Of a stretch of 64,000 nt of DNA, positions 44,701 to 56,052 are shown one piece after another. The notes under the pieces were generated by a model, which was given only the letters and a program-made list of their open reading frames with translations, was not told the origin of the DNA and made no database searches. Source of the stretch: Rhyzopertha dominica (Eukaryota > Arthropoda > Insecta > Coleoptera > Bostrichidae); the NCBI GenBank assembly GCA_025024175.1, contig QCXZ01000064.1:37469325-37533324 (forward strand), in the 5' to 3' direction. The stretch's first letter is position 1. Every line of letters begins with the position of its first letter. The position numbers and the translations under genes were made by a program.

Positions 44701-47160
44701 TTGCTTATATAAATAGGCCCGCCTTAATTAATTTATATCTTATATAAATTCTTATTAAATTTTTATTAAATGTTTCTAAATTTTAAACAAAGTAAGTAAA
44801 AAAGAAGCTCTTTTCGGAATTTATTAATCCAACTGATATTTGAATATCTTTAGGTAATAAAAAATAAATAAACAACTATCATCCGTTATTTAAAGATGTG
44901 TCGAACCAGCGTTATTTTTACTAATGGTTCTAGTAAAACTTTGAAAGGACTGATCACTGCATCCAGTGTATCTTGTTAAATAAATTAAAGGCTGTAGGAG
45001 GCCTTTCCGGTTGTAATCATGCCTTTCTCAAAGCGCCAGCTCCTTAATGTCTTTACGGCTAGATATAAATATATTCGGATTGTCCCATTTTGCCTGATGT
45101 TGCGGAGTTGTTGGTTTCTTAATCAGAATTAACACATATCAAAGACNAATGCATTAACCGAAGCGCTTTTAGTACAGTTTCAACTTCTCACACTAGAAGC
45201 ATTAGAAATTTAAGCTAGGAGTTCATATGTATAGGTGTTAAAGATACAATTGTAGTAATTCTTACACCCCAGGCAAACAGACTCGATGGAGAACTAACAT
45301 TATTAAAACTCAGAATGGCAAATGCCTCAGTATTATGCGTGAAGCCAATCTTCTTAGATCGCCAGTGCATTGCCCTCAAAAATTAACCGACTACTTAATA
45401 TTTTAACCAAATTAAGCTTCATTTAAATAAACTGAAATATTTTTAATTGCATTTTTAACGACACACCGGGTTTTAATTCGTGCTGATAATGCTTTTACTG
45501 GATTCCTAAAACTTATATTAAATAAATTGACTTTCATAAACGTGAGTTCGGATGGATTTTCAGTTTTTTTTGTATTAATTGTTAGAAAATAATGTGACTT
45601 TAGAAATTTGATACAAAAGTTAGAGTTATCACCGAATATATTACAGATTCTGATGTGATTCCATATAACAGTAGTTAGTTGAACAATCTTTATAGGAAAA
45701 GGTAGAAGACTGAACTAAGCAGAAATCGTGTTATAACTCATCCTGACCAAGATAATCTTTTAAAGCTATATCCGCCCTAAGACAAGGATTCGTAAGAACA
45801 AAAATGTTGAAGTTACAGCTTCAAAACGCACATGGCATCGATTAAGCTTCGAAACCATTTGACAACGATTTGTTAGAGAAGGTCATTTGCAAGGGTCAAA
45901 TATGAGTTCGGGATCAAATTTGTGAAATACACTTGCGTATAAATTTGACTGTATTTACAATTTTGTAAATAAGACAATTTTTAGGTGTACACACGTAATT
46001 AATCAGCTAAATGTATTGGAAATTGGAAGGGCCCAGAGTTGGCAACCCAGGTCCGGGGGAAGGGGCAGCTGCCCCCTTGCCCTCCCTCCGGTACTCCCAT
46101 GCCTTTGCTATTACACATGTTCTTAAAAACTGAAACCACACAGTAATGTCTCTACTAATGGTTATTTAAACTGTGATTACAGCACAAAAAACTACTTCGT
46201 ATACTTTTACATGTTACTACGTAAAAATAATCATATACCAATTATTTAAAACATAAAAACGCCATTCGCTTAACTATCCTGTATAACGCCACAAATCAAA
46301 TTGAAATGGAATTTCAGTTACAGTGTATAGTCGTTCTTTAGCAAATAATAGTGTGTATCAGTTACCTTAAAGCAGACAGGTTAACATGGATAAATAACTA
46401 AGCCAACAATATAAATCAAACGGTATAGCTACGATTGCTTCACGCTGATAAAATGCTTCTCGTTTTTGTGCCGGAACCTAAATTCCGGGGTTCTAGCACT
46501 AAATTACATCGCAAATGGTCTAGATGGGTAGTTCCAGGCCTGAACTCGCTAGAGTAGTTAGTATTTTTAAACAATTACGACCGATTTAACAGAAAGCCGA
46601 TAAGCGGTTCTGCCTCGTAAACGCCACATTCAGTTCTATTTATCTTTACCGTAGGAAATAAATTTAATCCGCATCCATTGAAGAGGCGTATATTAAAAAA
46701 AAATTGTGCCAATCTTGTTCATTAATGAAGTCACCGGTTAGTTCAATAACATTCTTTACACTAACGTTCAAAACTTTCAATTGTAACGAATATAATAATA
46801 ATAATAATACCATTTATTGGAACCCAACAGACCGTAATCTAAGTGGGTACAGAAAAGGAAATGCGTGTAAGTATAGCGTAAATTACAAAAGAACAGACAG
46901 TAACACAATAATAGACGCGCATACAAAGACATTATCAACACAATGAGAACAGCATATCATGTATGCAATGCGACATATACAAGTTTACGTTTTAAACTAC
47001 AAGTGCTCACAAATAGCTATAGCACATTTTTAATATATAACTTAACATTACCAACATATCGGAAAATATCAACCAAAGAGGAAGTGGAGTTGTATGTTCG
47101 GATTGGACTGTTTAAAGGCGAATTATAGAAAAGAGTAGTTCTAGCATACTTAGTACTAAA
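41771..47160. other. Long AT-rich stretch, no gene recognised
   Basis: About 5.4 kb in which no frame shows a family motif on either strand. Small items: a GC-rich island at about 46025-46095 with GGGGCAGCTGCCCC as a perfect palindrome, and an AAT-repeat run near 46792-46808. No TIR, TSD or tRNA-like cloverleaf was noticed. Confidence 0.4.
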
Positions 47161-47257
47161 AGTGATTGAGTTCCTGGAGTTACCGCCGTGAAAGCAGCAG
47201 CCAAAACCTAGCAGCCGGTTTTCCGATAATACCCGAGCCAACCAATGGAGTAACTAA

Positions 47258-48706
47258 AATAGAGTGCGGTTTGGCTGCTGGCTGCCTACGAAATGGCTGC
47301 TGGCTGCCTAATAATAGCTACTATAGTTTGTGATTTGAAAGTTGAGCCTCACGACGCGATTTCGCGAATCAAGCACCGACAACTAATTTTGTTGTTGTGC
47401 CGTTCGTGCTTGCATTGCTTATATGGAGTGGCATTTAGGACGTACGTCTCCTGCGGATTAGACATGCGTGTCCGTTTCTCTCTCTTTTTAATAGTAGCTG
47501 TCATGATGTAGATGCTGCGCGAACGTATGTCGTCAACTAATGTCATCATTGACATTTCATCAGTGGCGTTGCATTATTATTTGTAGTGAGCGCCTCGTGG
47601 TCACTGATCTCTAAATAACTGGATGTCGCTTACATACCAAAATGCATGTAAATTATTTGTGATGCCACTTTAGCGCCTAGCCGCTGGTCCTTGTACTAAA
47701 ATTTTGACAAAGGTTCGCTTCTGCGGTAAATATAACGTTAACAATTGACGGTTAAAATCGTGAACTCATCATCTGTCTGCAGATTTCCAAAAGATGATCG
47801 TTGTAGTATTCGAGTAAGAAACGTACCGTACAAACTGGATGTTACGTTTACTCATAACCATATTATATAGTTAAGGATCTAACCTAAAATTTGAACGCGC
47901 CGTTAAATTGATAGTACGAGTACCAGCGGCATGGTGGCTACTTATCACAGTTTCGAATGACTTATGCGACATCCAGTTATTTAGAGATCAGTGCTCGTGG
48001 TTTATCTTGTGATATTGCAAACATTTAAACATTGTATTGAAACTTTAGTGAGTGTAGTTTATACCAAAAGAACTTGTGTAAGTTGGCGTACTAAAATATT
48101 AGTGTCTACTGTGTCAAGAATTTATTTTATTTTGGTGGTGCAACGCGATATTTGCACTTACGCTTTCCCATATTTAATTCGTAAGTAAATATTTCGTTTG
48201 CCTTTTATACATAATTTTTTACATAGCATGAAGTGTTTCGAGTCTTATTTCATGTTTGTCGATGTATGTAGTCTTTATGGAAGCGCACTTTTTTGGTTGC
48301 AGTAGGATGCCGGGCCGACGATTGACCAGTAATGAGAGGGACCTTGTGGTCAATCTTATAAATTATTTTACACACTCTCACCTTTTGNTAATGATACAGC
48401 TGTAAGGTTGCGGGAGTGACATCCGGCACAGATATAATAAATTTATTTTATGAATTACAATAAAAATCAAAATTGTGGGGTATAATATCCAGAGCTTGCC
48501 CCTTACACATGTACCACCAGCAATACACATTATGTATAATTTGTACCCCGNTAAACAGCACGCCACTGAAAAAATCNCAGAGCAGCTTTCAATCGATTTC
48601 AACCATACACTTTAGATTTATGACGTGAGGCTCAACTTTCAAATCACAAACTATAGCTATTAAGTGGCCGCCAGCTGCAGACCTAGCGGCAGCCAAGAGC
48701 AATACT
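47258..48706. mobile_element. Putative non-autonomous DNA transposon with nested palindromes
   Basis: Outer arms of about 90-100 bp (47258-47357 and 48622-48706) are inverted copies. They share TGGCTGCC-type termini and a conserved core, CTATAGTTTGTGATTTG followed by AAAGTTGAGCCTCACG. Inside is a second inverted pair, 47598-47632 and 47970-48002, sharing CTGATCTCTAAATAACTGGA. No transposase is encoded. The left flank (47178-47225) resembles the arm of the 20.8-kb MITE. TSD and superfamily are undetermined. Confidence 0.55.
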
Positions 48707-48788
48707 CTAAAAAGATGTTATAATAAGCAAACGCTTACTATCTCATCGTCAACCGGGAAGCGGGAGATGAATTNAATTAAAAANAAAN

Positions 48789-51106
48789 CTCGAGAACGAC
48801 GCATAGTAGCATTTTCATATTCGAACGGTGTCTTTTAAGTTAGGTCAGTAGTCATCTCTCAAAAGGGCATGATATCTATTTGGAATCTTGGGGGTTAAAT
48901 TCGCCTCTAAAAACCGGGAAAATTCATATCTCGGGCACGACTCATAGTAGCATTTTCATATTCACACGGTGTCTTTTAAGTTAGGTCAGTAGTCATCTCC
49001 CAAAAGGGCATCGTCTCTATTTGGGATCTTGGGGGTTAAATTCGCCCCTAAANANNTAAAAAAAATCATATCTCGGGAACGAGTCATAGTAGCCTTTTCA
49101 TATTCACACGGTGTCTTTTATGTTAGGTCAGGAGTCATCTCTCAAAAGGGCACCATCTATATTTGGGATCATGGTGGTTAAATTCGCCCCTAAAAACCGA
49201 AAAAAATCATATCTCGGAAACGACATATAGTAGCATTTTTATATTCACACGGTGTCTTTTAAGTTAGGTCAGGAATCATCTCCCAAAAGGGCATCGTCTC
49301 TATTTGGGATCTTGGGCATTAAATTCGCCCCTAAATTCCGAAAAAAATCATATCTCGGGAAAGACACAGCAGCATTTTCCTATTCGAACAGTTTCTTTTA
49401 AGTTAGGTCAGGAGTCATCTCTCAAAAGGGCATCATCTCTATTTAGGATCTTGGGGGTTAAATTCGCCCCTAAAGACCGACAAAAATCATATCTCGCGAA
49501 CAACACATAGGAGCATTTTTACATTCACACAGTGTCTTGTAAGTTAGGTCAGGAGTCATCTCTCAAAGGGGCATCATCTCTATTTAGGATCTTGGGGGTT
49601 AAATTTATTAAGGTTTTCACGTAAGAAAAGCTTTTCTTTGATATTCCATTAACTATTTTATTAATCATGCAAGTAAATAATCTACAGTTTATCTGTTGTC
49701 GTGACTATTTTTTACACTTGTCAGTTCATCTGGTAACTTTGATTAATTTAACATGATTCAAACATTACTTTAACAATATTCGAACCTAAAAACCGACAAA
49801 AATCATATCCCGCGAACAACACATAGGAGCATTTTTATATTCACACGGTGTCTTTTAAGTTAGGTCAGTAGTCATCTCTCAAAAGAGCATCATCTCTATT
49901 TGTGATCTTGGGGGTTAAATTCGCCCCTAAAGACCGAAAAAAATCATATCTCGAAAATGACACTTAGTAGCATTTTCATATTCAAACTGTATCTTTTAAG
50001 TTAGGTTAGCAGTCATATCTCAAAAGGGCATCATCTCTATTTGGGATCTTAGGGGTTAAATTCGCCCCTAAATATCNAAAAAAATCATATCTCGGAAACG
50101 ACACATAGTAGCATTTTNATATTCACACGATGTCTTTTAAGTTAGGTCAGGAGTCATCTTTCAAATGAGCATAATCTCTATTTGGGATCTTAGGGGTTAA
50201 ATTCGCCCCTAAAAACCAACAAAAATCATATCTCGAGAACGACACATAGTAGCATTTTCATATTCACACGGCGTCTTTTAAGTTAGGTCAGGAGTCATCT
50301 TTCAAATGAGCATCATCTCTATTTGGGATCTTAGGGGTTAAATTCGCCCCTAAAGACCAACAAAAATCATATCTCGAGAACGACACATAGTAGCATTTTC
50401 ATATTCACACGGCGTCTTTTAAGTTAGGTCGGTAGTCATCTCTCGAAAGGACATCATCTCTATTGTGGATCTTGGGGGTTAAATTCGCCACCAAAGGCCG
50501 AGAAAAATCATATCTCGGCAACGTCTCACAGTAGCATTTTCATATTCACACGGTGTCTTTTAAGCTAGGTCAGTAGTCATCTCCCAAAAAGGCATTGTCT
50601 CTATTTGGGATCTTGGGGGTTAAATTCGCCCCTAAAGACGTAAAAACACATTCTCTCGGGAGCGAGTCATAGTAGCATTTTCATATTCACACGGTGTCTT
50701 TTAAGTTAGGTAAGTAGTCATCTATCAAAAGGACATTCTCTATTTGGGATCTTGGGGATAAATGCGCCCCCAAAAACCGAAAAAAATCATATCTCGGAAA
50801 CGACACATATTAGCATTTTCATATTCACACGGTNTCTTGTAAGTTAGNTCAGGAGTCATCTCTCAAAAGGGCATCATCNCTATTTGGGATCTTGGGTGTT
50901 AAATTCGCAAAAAATCATATCTCGGGAACGACTCCTGGCAGCATTTTCATATTCAAACGGTGTCTTTTAAGTTATGTCAGTAGTCATCTCTCAAAAGGGC
51001 ATTATCTGTATTAAGGATCTTGGGGATTAAATTCGCCCCTAAAGAGAGAAAAAAATCATTTCGGGAACGGCATATAGTAGCATTTTCATATTCGAACTGT
51101 GTCTTT
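48789..51106. repeat. Satellite-like tandem array, 141-bp monomer, about 16 copies
   Basis: The recurring core GGTGTCTTTTAAGTTAGGTC appears near 48828, 48969, 49110, 49251, 49391 and 49532, then, after a roughly 190-bp unrelated insertion (49605-49790), near 49849, 49987, 50131, 50271, 50415, 50556, 50696, 50834, 50960 and 51101. Each monomer also has TCATATCTCGGGAACGA, CATAGTAGCATTTTCATATT, AGTCATCTCTCAAAAGGGCA and GGGGTTAAATTCGCCCCTAA. Copies differ by a few percent, and single ambiguous bases suggest collapsed or polymorphic copies. The right end breaks off within a monomer, directly at the LINE fragment. Confidence 0.95.
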
Positions 51107-51590
51107 TTTTAACTTTCATCTGGTTCTTCTTTTGCAATCGTCATGAAATTGCTTTTATCTTCATTTATTTTAAGTCCATAATCTCCCGCTGCAGTTATTA
51201 TATTCTTCGCAACCTCCTCCAGTGATTTTTTATCTCTTGCTACAATAGCAACGTCGTCGGCATATGAATTTAACTGATGACTCTTGTACATAATATTTCC
51301 TGTTCTATTCGCTCGGCTCTGTCTCACAATCAATTCCAATGTTAAGTTAAATAGCAGGGTCGATAATTGGTCTTAGTACGGTTTTAACTTCGAATTTTTC
51401 GGATAGATTCCCTCCTACGTTTACTCCGCACGTTGTTTTAGTCATGGTCATTTTTGTTAGATTTATTAGCTTTCAAGGTATATTAAACTCTCTCATAACT
51501 TTGGAAACCTTGTTTCTATGTAATGATTTGTACGCTTTCTTGAAATCGACGAACAATACAACTTTATGTTTAACATTAAAAAAGAGCGAT
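51107..51590 (-). pseudogene. Non-LTR retrotransposon RT fragment
   Basis: On the minus strand the RT runs from VVLFVDFKKAYKSLHRNKV (palm motif A, with FVDFKKAY) through a degenerate GLRQGDPLSP equivalent (VKTVLRPIIDPAI) to motif C, NSYADDVAIVAR, and ends ITAAGDYGLKINEDKS. Both Asp of YADD and the motif A Asp are present. A stop and frameshift separate the motif B region from motif C. Upstream it stops close to the BEL 5' LTR at 51610; downstream it is fused to the 141-bp satellite. The clade is not determined. Confidence 0.78.
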
Positions 51591-51609
51591 ATACACAAGT
51601 GCAGACGGC

Positions 51610-51891
51610 TGAGCAGTGCATGCAGTGTGGCGCAGTGCATGTGCATGTGCAGGCGTTTGCAGTGATGCTATTTTTTAGTATTAAAATCATGTTAGTAAAA
51701 ATAGTTCTTATTAGAGAGATAGTTGAATGTTATTGTTGACAGCGATGCCAATATGAAATAAAAAGGAATTAATCGAAGACCAGGTGTTCCTTTACCATAC
51801 AATTTCAGAGCTTTAATAGAGGGTGCAGTGCTGGAGCTAGAGTTTGAAGGAACCTATATAGTACACAGTATATACAGGTTTGTACACTACA
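51610..51891 (+). repeat. 5' LTR of the BEL/Pao element
   Basis: It starts TGAGCAGTGCATGCAG and ends TACACTACA, with TG...CA termini. It has a GCATGTGCATGTG tract near the start and AATAAA near 51757. Compared with the 3' LTR it lacks one GCATGTGCAG-like unit and has an extra AATCGAAGACCAGGTG segment near 51770-51787. A possible primer-binding TGG lies a few bases downstream. Confidence 0.88.
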
Positions 51892-51927
51892 TTGTGTTGG
51901 TCCTTGAGCCTTTTGAAGTAACGAAGT

Positions 51928-52770
51928 ATGGAGAAGCAGAATCGAGCTATCGTGACAAGAAGTAAGACTAAATTACTAGTGGAAAAAGAGCTACGGGATG
52001 GGCAAAACAAAGGTACGACCAAGAAGTCAGAGGAATCCTTGGTATCAAGTTCTGCAGCCAGTTGCAAGACGCAATCCAGGGTTTGGAGTCGGAGAGAGGA
52101 TGCCTCTGGAGGAACTGGAAGGAATGCTCCTGAAAAGGACAAGGCAAACCATCAAACCAACCAAAGAGAGACAGGCGGCGTCAGAGATGTCACAGGTAAG
52201 TCCCATTTATCTAAGCAATCTATAAGCACTAGCTAGCTACGTTCAGACGTTAATGCCAATAAAATCAACCAGTGATAGCAGAGGCAAATGCAACACCACA
52301 CTAGTAACTACCAGAGGAAGAATTTCAAGCGATACAGAAAAATCTGCAGAATGTTTATTTTGTAAGAAACGGCATACAATACAAGATTGTTACAAATTCA
52401 AGGAACTAATATCAGAAGACAGATGGAAGTTTATAAAAGAAAAGAACATGTGCTTTTGTTGTTTAAGCACCTCGCACAGGATAGCGTTTTGCATGAGGAG
52501 GAAAAGGTGTGGTGTCAAAGGTTGCAAGAAATATAATTTTTTACTGCATAAAAGTAATGTACAAGAAGTTGATTTGGATAATAATGCCACAGATACTGAA
52601 AAGGAAAATAGTTCAGATGATGTGATAGGTCAAACTGTAGCCCATACATGTGGATGGTATGAAAGAAGAGTTCTTCTACGCGTAGCTCCGGTAACAATTA
52701 AAAACGGAATGTATGAAATGCGGACGTATGCTCTATTTGATGAAGCTTTCACTGACACTTATTGATGAAG
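51928..52770 (+). pseudogene. BEL/Pao gag with zinc knuckles and protease remnant
   Basis: A first frame from 51928 (start MEKQNRAIVTRSKTK) covers about 100 residues of basic N-terminal Gag. After a frameshift, the frame from 52253 carries the nucleocapsid: CLFCKKRHTIQDC (CX2CX3HX4C, residues 34-46), CFCCLSTSHRIAFC (CX2CX4HX4C, residues 67-80), and the BEL-typical CGVKGCKKYNFLLH, where the middle His is Tyr. It ends with a protease-like VLLRVAPV and YALFDEAFTDT, where the aspartic protease active site would be (usually DEGST). Most of the central Gag domain is missing. Gag packages element RNA in cytoplasmic particles. Confidence 0.82.
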
Positions 52771-52876
52771 AAGTAGCGTCTAAGGTGAATCACAAAGGTA
52801 AAAAAGTAAACCTTGGACTCACTTGGACAAATAAGGATTCAAAGCAGGAGTTTAAATCTCTAAGATTGTTAATAAT

Positions 52877-53665
52877 AACAGTTTGAATGATTTTCTGTTG
52901 AAAGGACCCGATCTATTCAACTCCTTAATAGGGATTCTATTAAAATTCAGACAGAAAAGTATTGCTTTTTCAGCAAACATCAAAGAAATGTTCCACCAAA
53001 TAAGAATCAGAAGAGAAGATCAAGCTGGTCAAAGATTTTTATGGAGAGAAAATAAAGAAAAGGAATCTTTAGTGTATGCTATGGAGGTGATGATCTTTGG
53101 TGCAATATCTTCAACGTATAGTGCACAATACGTTAAGAACAAGAATGCTTTAGAATTTAAAGAAGAATATCCAGATGCAGTAGATGCCATAGTAAACAAA
53201 CATTACATGGATGATTATCTATATAGTACAGATTCAACAGAAAAAGCTACTAAACTTGTTAAGGAAGTAATACATGTGCATGAAAATGGTGGATTTGAAA
53301 TTCGAGGTTGGGCGAGCAACAGTAAAGAGTTACTCAATAGTATTCCCGCTCACTTAAGGACTACTGAAGAAATTCTAACAAGGGAACATATCTTACCTAC
53401 GGAAAGAATTCTAGGTTTGAAATGGGACCCAAATGGTGATAATTTGTATTTTTCTTTAAATTTTGACAAAATAGATGCAAGAACAACCAGTAACATTCCA
53501 ACAAAACATGAAGTTTTAAAAATAATTATGTCAATATATGACCCCCTAGGCCTCTTAGAATATTATGTTATTAAAGGAAAAATGATACTGCAAGATTTAT
53601 GGAGAAGTGGAGTAAATTGGGATGAAAAAATATATCCAAGGCTAGGAAAGAAGTGGTCATACTGA
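52877..53665 (+). pseudogene. BEL/Pao reverse transcriptase fragment
   Basis: It begins abruptly at the LNDFLLKGPDL motif, so about the first third of RT is missing. It then runs through FRQKSIAFSANIKEMFHQI, FLWRENK, MIFGAISSTYSAQYV and HYMDDYLYS (residues 107-115), into the connection domain ending GVNWDE. The catalytic YMDD is present, but the motif A Asp (normally ADIKEMF) is Asn32 in this copy, so polymerase activity is lost. FGAISSTYSAQ also departs from the usual FGATCSPCSAQ. It ends at a TGA at 53663, after which RNase H follows in another frame. Confidence 0.88.
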
Positions 53666-53706
53666 ATATCTCAGTTAAAATCGTTAAAAGATGTGAAGAT
53701 ACCTAG

Positions 53707-54420
53707 GTGTTACATGAAATTCGATTACTCTGGTTTGCAGTCTTTTGCGATGCTAGCGAGAAAGCCTTCGGATGTGTAGCATATTTTCGTTTTCAAAGTT
53801 CCAATAGTGATGATGTACAGATTTCACTTATAATGTCAAAAACTCAAGTAAGTCCATTAAAAGCTATGTCTATTCCACGTTTGGAGCTACAAGCAGCAGT
53901 ACTTGGTTGTCGACTAGCGAAAAATATTATACATGAACATTCTTTGATGATTGGCGATGTATTTTTATGGACAGATTCGAAAACAGTCTTGTGTTGGATA
54001 CGGTCGAATGCTAGGAATTTCAAGACCTTTGTGGCACACCGGGTGGGACATATTCATGAAAAAAGTGATCCAAAGCAATGGAATTGGGTGCCCACAAAGG
54101 AAAATCCTGCAGATGATCTAACAAGAGACGAAAAGGAACTAAACTCAGCACTAACATCTAGATGGTTTACAGGACCGAGTTTCTTATACCTTGCCAGAGA
54201 GCTTTGGTCAAAGGAAAACACGAATGATGAAGGAAAACTAAAGCAGGATCTCGAAATAAAAGAAGTTTTATTAATCAAAGGTGAAGAAATTATCCTACCA
54301 AACGTACGTAAGTTTTCATCATGGTTATCCTTCGTACGAAGCATGACAATGGTTTTTAAGTTTATTAGAGTAGGTAGAAAGGTAAAAACAAACAAAGCTA
54401 TAACCAGATGTGACATATAA
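53707..54420 (+). pseudogene. BEL/Pao RNase H domain
   Basis: The RNase H fold is recognisable: FCDASEKAFGCVAYFR (first Asp), IPRLELQAAVLGCRLA (Glu), FLWTDSKTVLCWI (second Asp) and ENPADDLTR (last Asp). All four catalytic acids are visible. This domain removes RNA from the RNA:DNA hybrid during reverse transcription. It is out of frame with the RT upstream and with the integrase downstream, and ends at 54418 in the pre-integrase linker. Confidence 0.88.
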
Positions 54421-54483
54421 GAGGCAGAGAAGCTTTGTTTTAAGAACGTACAAAAAGAATGCTTCGGAAAAGAACTGGAACTG

Positions 54484-55552
54484 TTGCAAAAGGGAAAGTC
54501 TTTAGAGAAGAGTAGCAAATTATTTCAACTTACGCCAGTCTTAGTGGAAAGTCTAATACGTTTAGGAGGAAGGACAGACAATTCATCTGGGCTTCAAGAA
54601 GAAACAAGCAGACCTATAATATTGGATGGTATACACTTTGTGACAAAGCTTTTAATACAACATTATAAGAAATGCAATTATGGTGGAGTACAGTTGATTT
54701 TGAACGAAGTAAGGCAGAAATTTTAGATTTTGCAAGCAATGAAGACTATAAAGAATGCGGAAAGACACTCCTGAATGTTGCATTCGGAAATCGTCTCCTA
54801 GAATACCGCTAATGGGCCAGCTTCCTTATTTTAGGGTAACGAAGCCATTAGCTCGAAGAGCATTTGTTTATATTGGTATGGATTATTTTGGAGGCTACAA
54901 TGTCAAAATAGGACGAAGAAAAGAGGTTAGGTATGGAGTTTTGTTTACATGCTTACCAGTAAGAGCTGTACACATTGAGGTAGCAGAATCTTTAAGTACT
55001 GACTCTGCTATTCTAGCCATTAGAAGATTTTTTTCACGTAGAGGACAGCAACTCTTAATTATTAGCGATAATGGTACAAATCTACATGGCGCAGAAAAGG
55101 AGCTAAAGCAGTGCATCAGGAATTTGGATGCCGAAAAGATTAAAAGTGAAATGTATGCCCAAGATATTGAATGGAAATTTATACCACCAGCGAGCCCGCA
55201 TATGGGAGGAGCTTGGGAACGAATGGTGAGGTATATCAAAACGGCTTTAAGAGTGACTTTAAAAGAAACTTTACCGCGACCGGTAGTGCTATATACTGTT
55301 TTAACAGAAGCCGAGCATACAGTTAATAGCCGACCACTCACATATGTTTCTAGCGATAGTAAAGATCCAGCCCAATCATTTTTTAATAGGGTCATCCAGT
55401 ATAGCAAAACCTCCTGGTCTTTTTATAGAGAAGAAATGGAATCTCAAGAAACAATGGGAGTTCGCTCAAACATTATCAGAAAATTTTTGGAACAGATGGT
55501 TAAAAGAATACCTTCCTACTTTAACAAAAAGAACAAAGTGGTACAAAAATAA
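54484..55552 (+). pseudogene. BEL/Pao integrase
   Basis: A frame from 54484 holds the N-terminal zinc-binding part, but the second His of HX-H is replaced (HYKKCNYGGVQ), and the frame breaks at 54724. The core frame from 54755 has CCIRKSSPRI (damaged CX2C), then GMDYFGG (Asp43), ISDNGTNLHGAEKEL (Asp105) and SPHMGGAWERMV (Glu155), a complete DDE triad. Next come TALRVTLKETL and EHTVNSRPLTYVSSD. Integrase inserts the cDNA into the host genome. A frameshift near 55360 leads into the DUF5641 module. Confidence 0.88.
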
Positions 55553-55782
55553 TAAATCTTTAGGACCAAATGATTTAGTAGTATTGGCTGATAATAGGTT
55601 GCCTAGAAATAATTGGCCTGTAGGTAGAGTTATAAAGGTGTATAAAGGCTCTGACGGGCATGTCAGAGTGGCAGACGTCAAAACTAAAATTGGCATTTAT
55701 AGACGACCAGTGCCAAAAGTCTGTAGTGTTGATTGCTTAGAAATGGGTGAAGAAGCCTGTTCTTCACGGGGAGGAGAAATGT
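55344..55782 (+). pseudogene. BEL/Pao DUF5641-type C-terminal module
   Basis: The third frame gives NHFLIGSSS, then ENFWNRWLKEYLPTLTKRTKW, LGPNDLVVLADNRLPRNNWPVGRV, IKVYKGSDGHVRVADVKTK and YRRPVPKVCSVD. This is the usual end of BEL Pol. The frame runs through the 3' LTR start, so the natural stop is lost or lies inside the LTR. The same module survives in the older copy at 27.6-27.9 kb. Confidence 0.85.
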
Positions 55783-56052
55783 TGAGCAGTGCATGCAGTG
55801 TGGCGCAGTGCAGTACGTGTGCATGTGCATGTGCAGGTGCAGGCGTTTGCAGTGATGCAATTTTATATTAAAATCATGTTAGTAAAAAAGTTGTTATCAG
55901 AGAGATAGTAGAATGTTATTGTTGATAGCGATGTCAATATGAAATAAAAAGGAATTCCTTTACTGTACAATTTCAGAGCTTTAATAGAGTGTGCAGTGCT
56001 GGAGCTTGAGTTTAAAGGTGCCTATATAGTATACACAGGTTTGTACAGTACA
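55783..56052 (+). repeat. 3' LTR of the BEL/Pao element
   Basis: Direct copy of 51610-51891, starting TGAGCAGTGCATGCAG and ending TACAGTACA. It has an extra GTGCAT/GCAGGTGCAG unit in the GC-rich tract near 55810-55850. AATAAA lies near 55942. Downstream sequence shows no recognisable gene. Confidence 0.88.

Larger units (their letters stand above)
51610..56052 (+). mobile_element. BEL/Pao LTR retrotransposon, internally deleted
   Basis: Two direct LTRs of about 282 and 270 bp flank a 3.9-kb interior with gag and pol remnants in the order gag, RT, RNase H, integrase, DUF5641. Intact BEL elements usually have one ORF of about 1,700 codons; here gag has lost its middle, protease is vestigial, the N-terminal RT is gone and at least five frameshifts occur. 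No clean 5-bp TSD is seen (ACGGC before, CGGAC after). The LTRs differ by small indels and substitutions, so the insertion is not recent. Confidence 0.92.

Noticed and set aside
49304..49510. Open frame inside the 141-bp array
   Set aside because: It arises from repeat sequence and is broken in neighbouring monomers.
52390..52697. Minus-strand frames across the BEL gag
   Set aside because: They are antisense shadows of the zinc-knuckle region.
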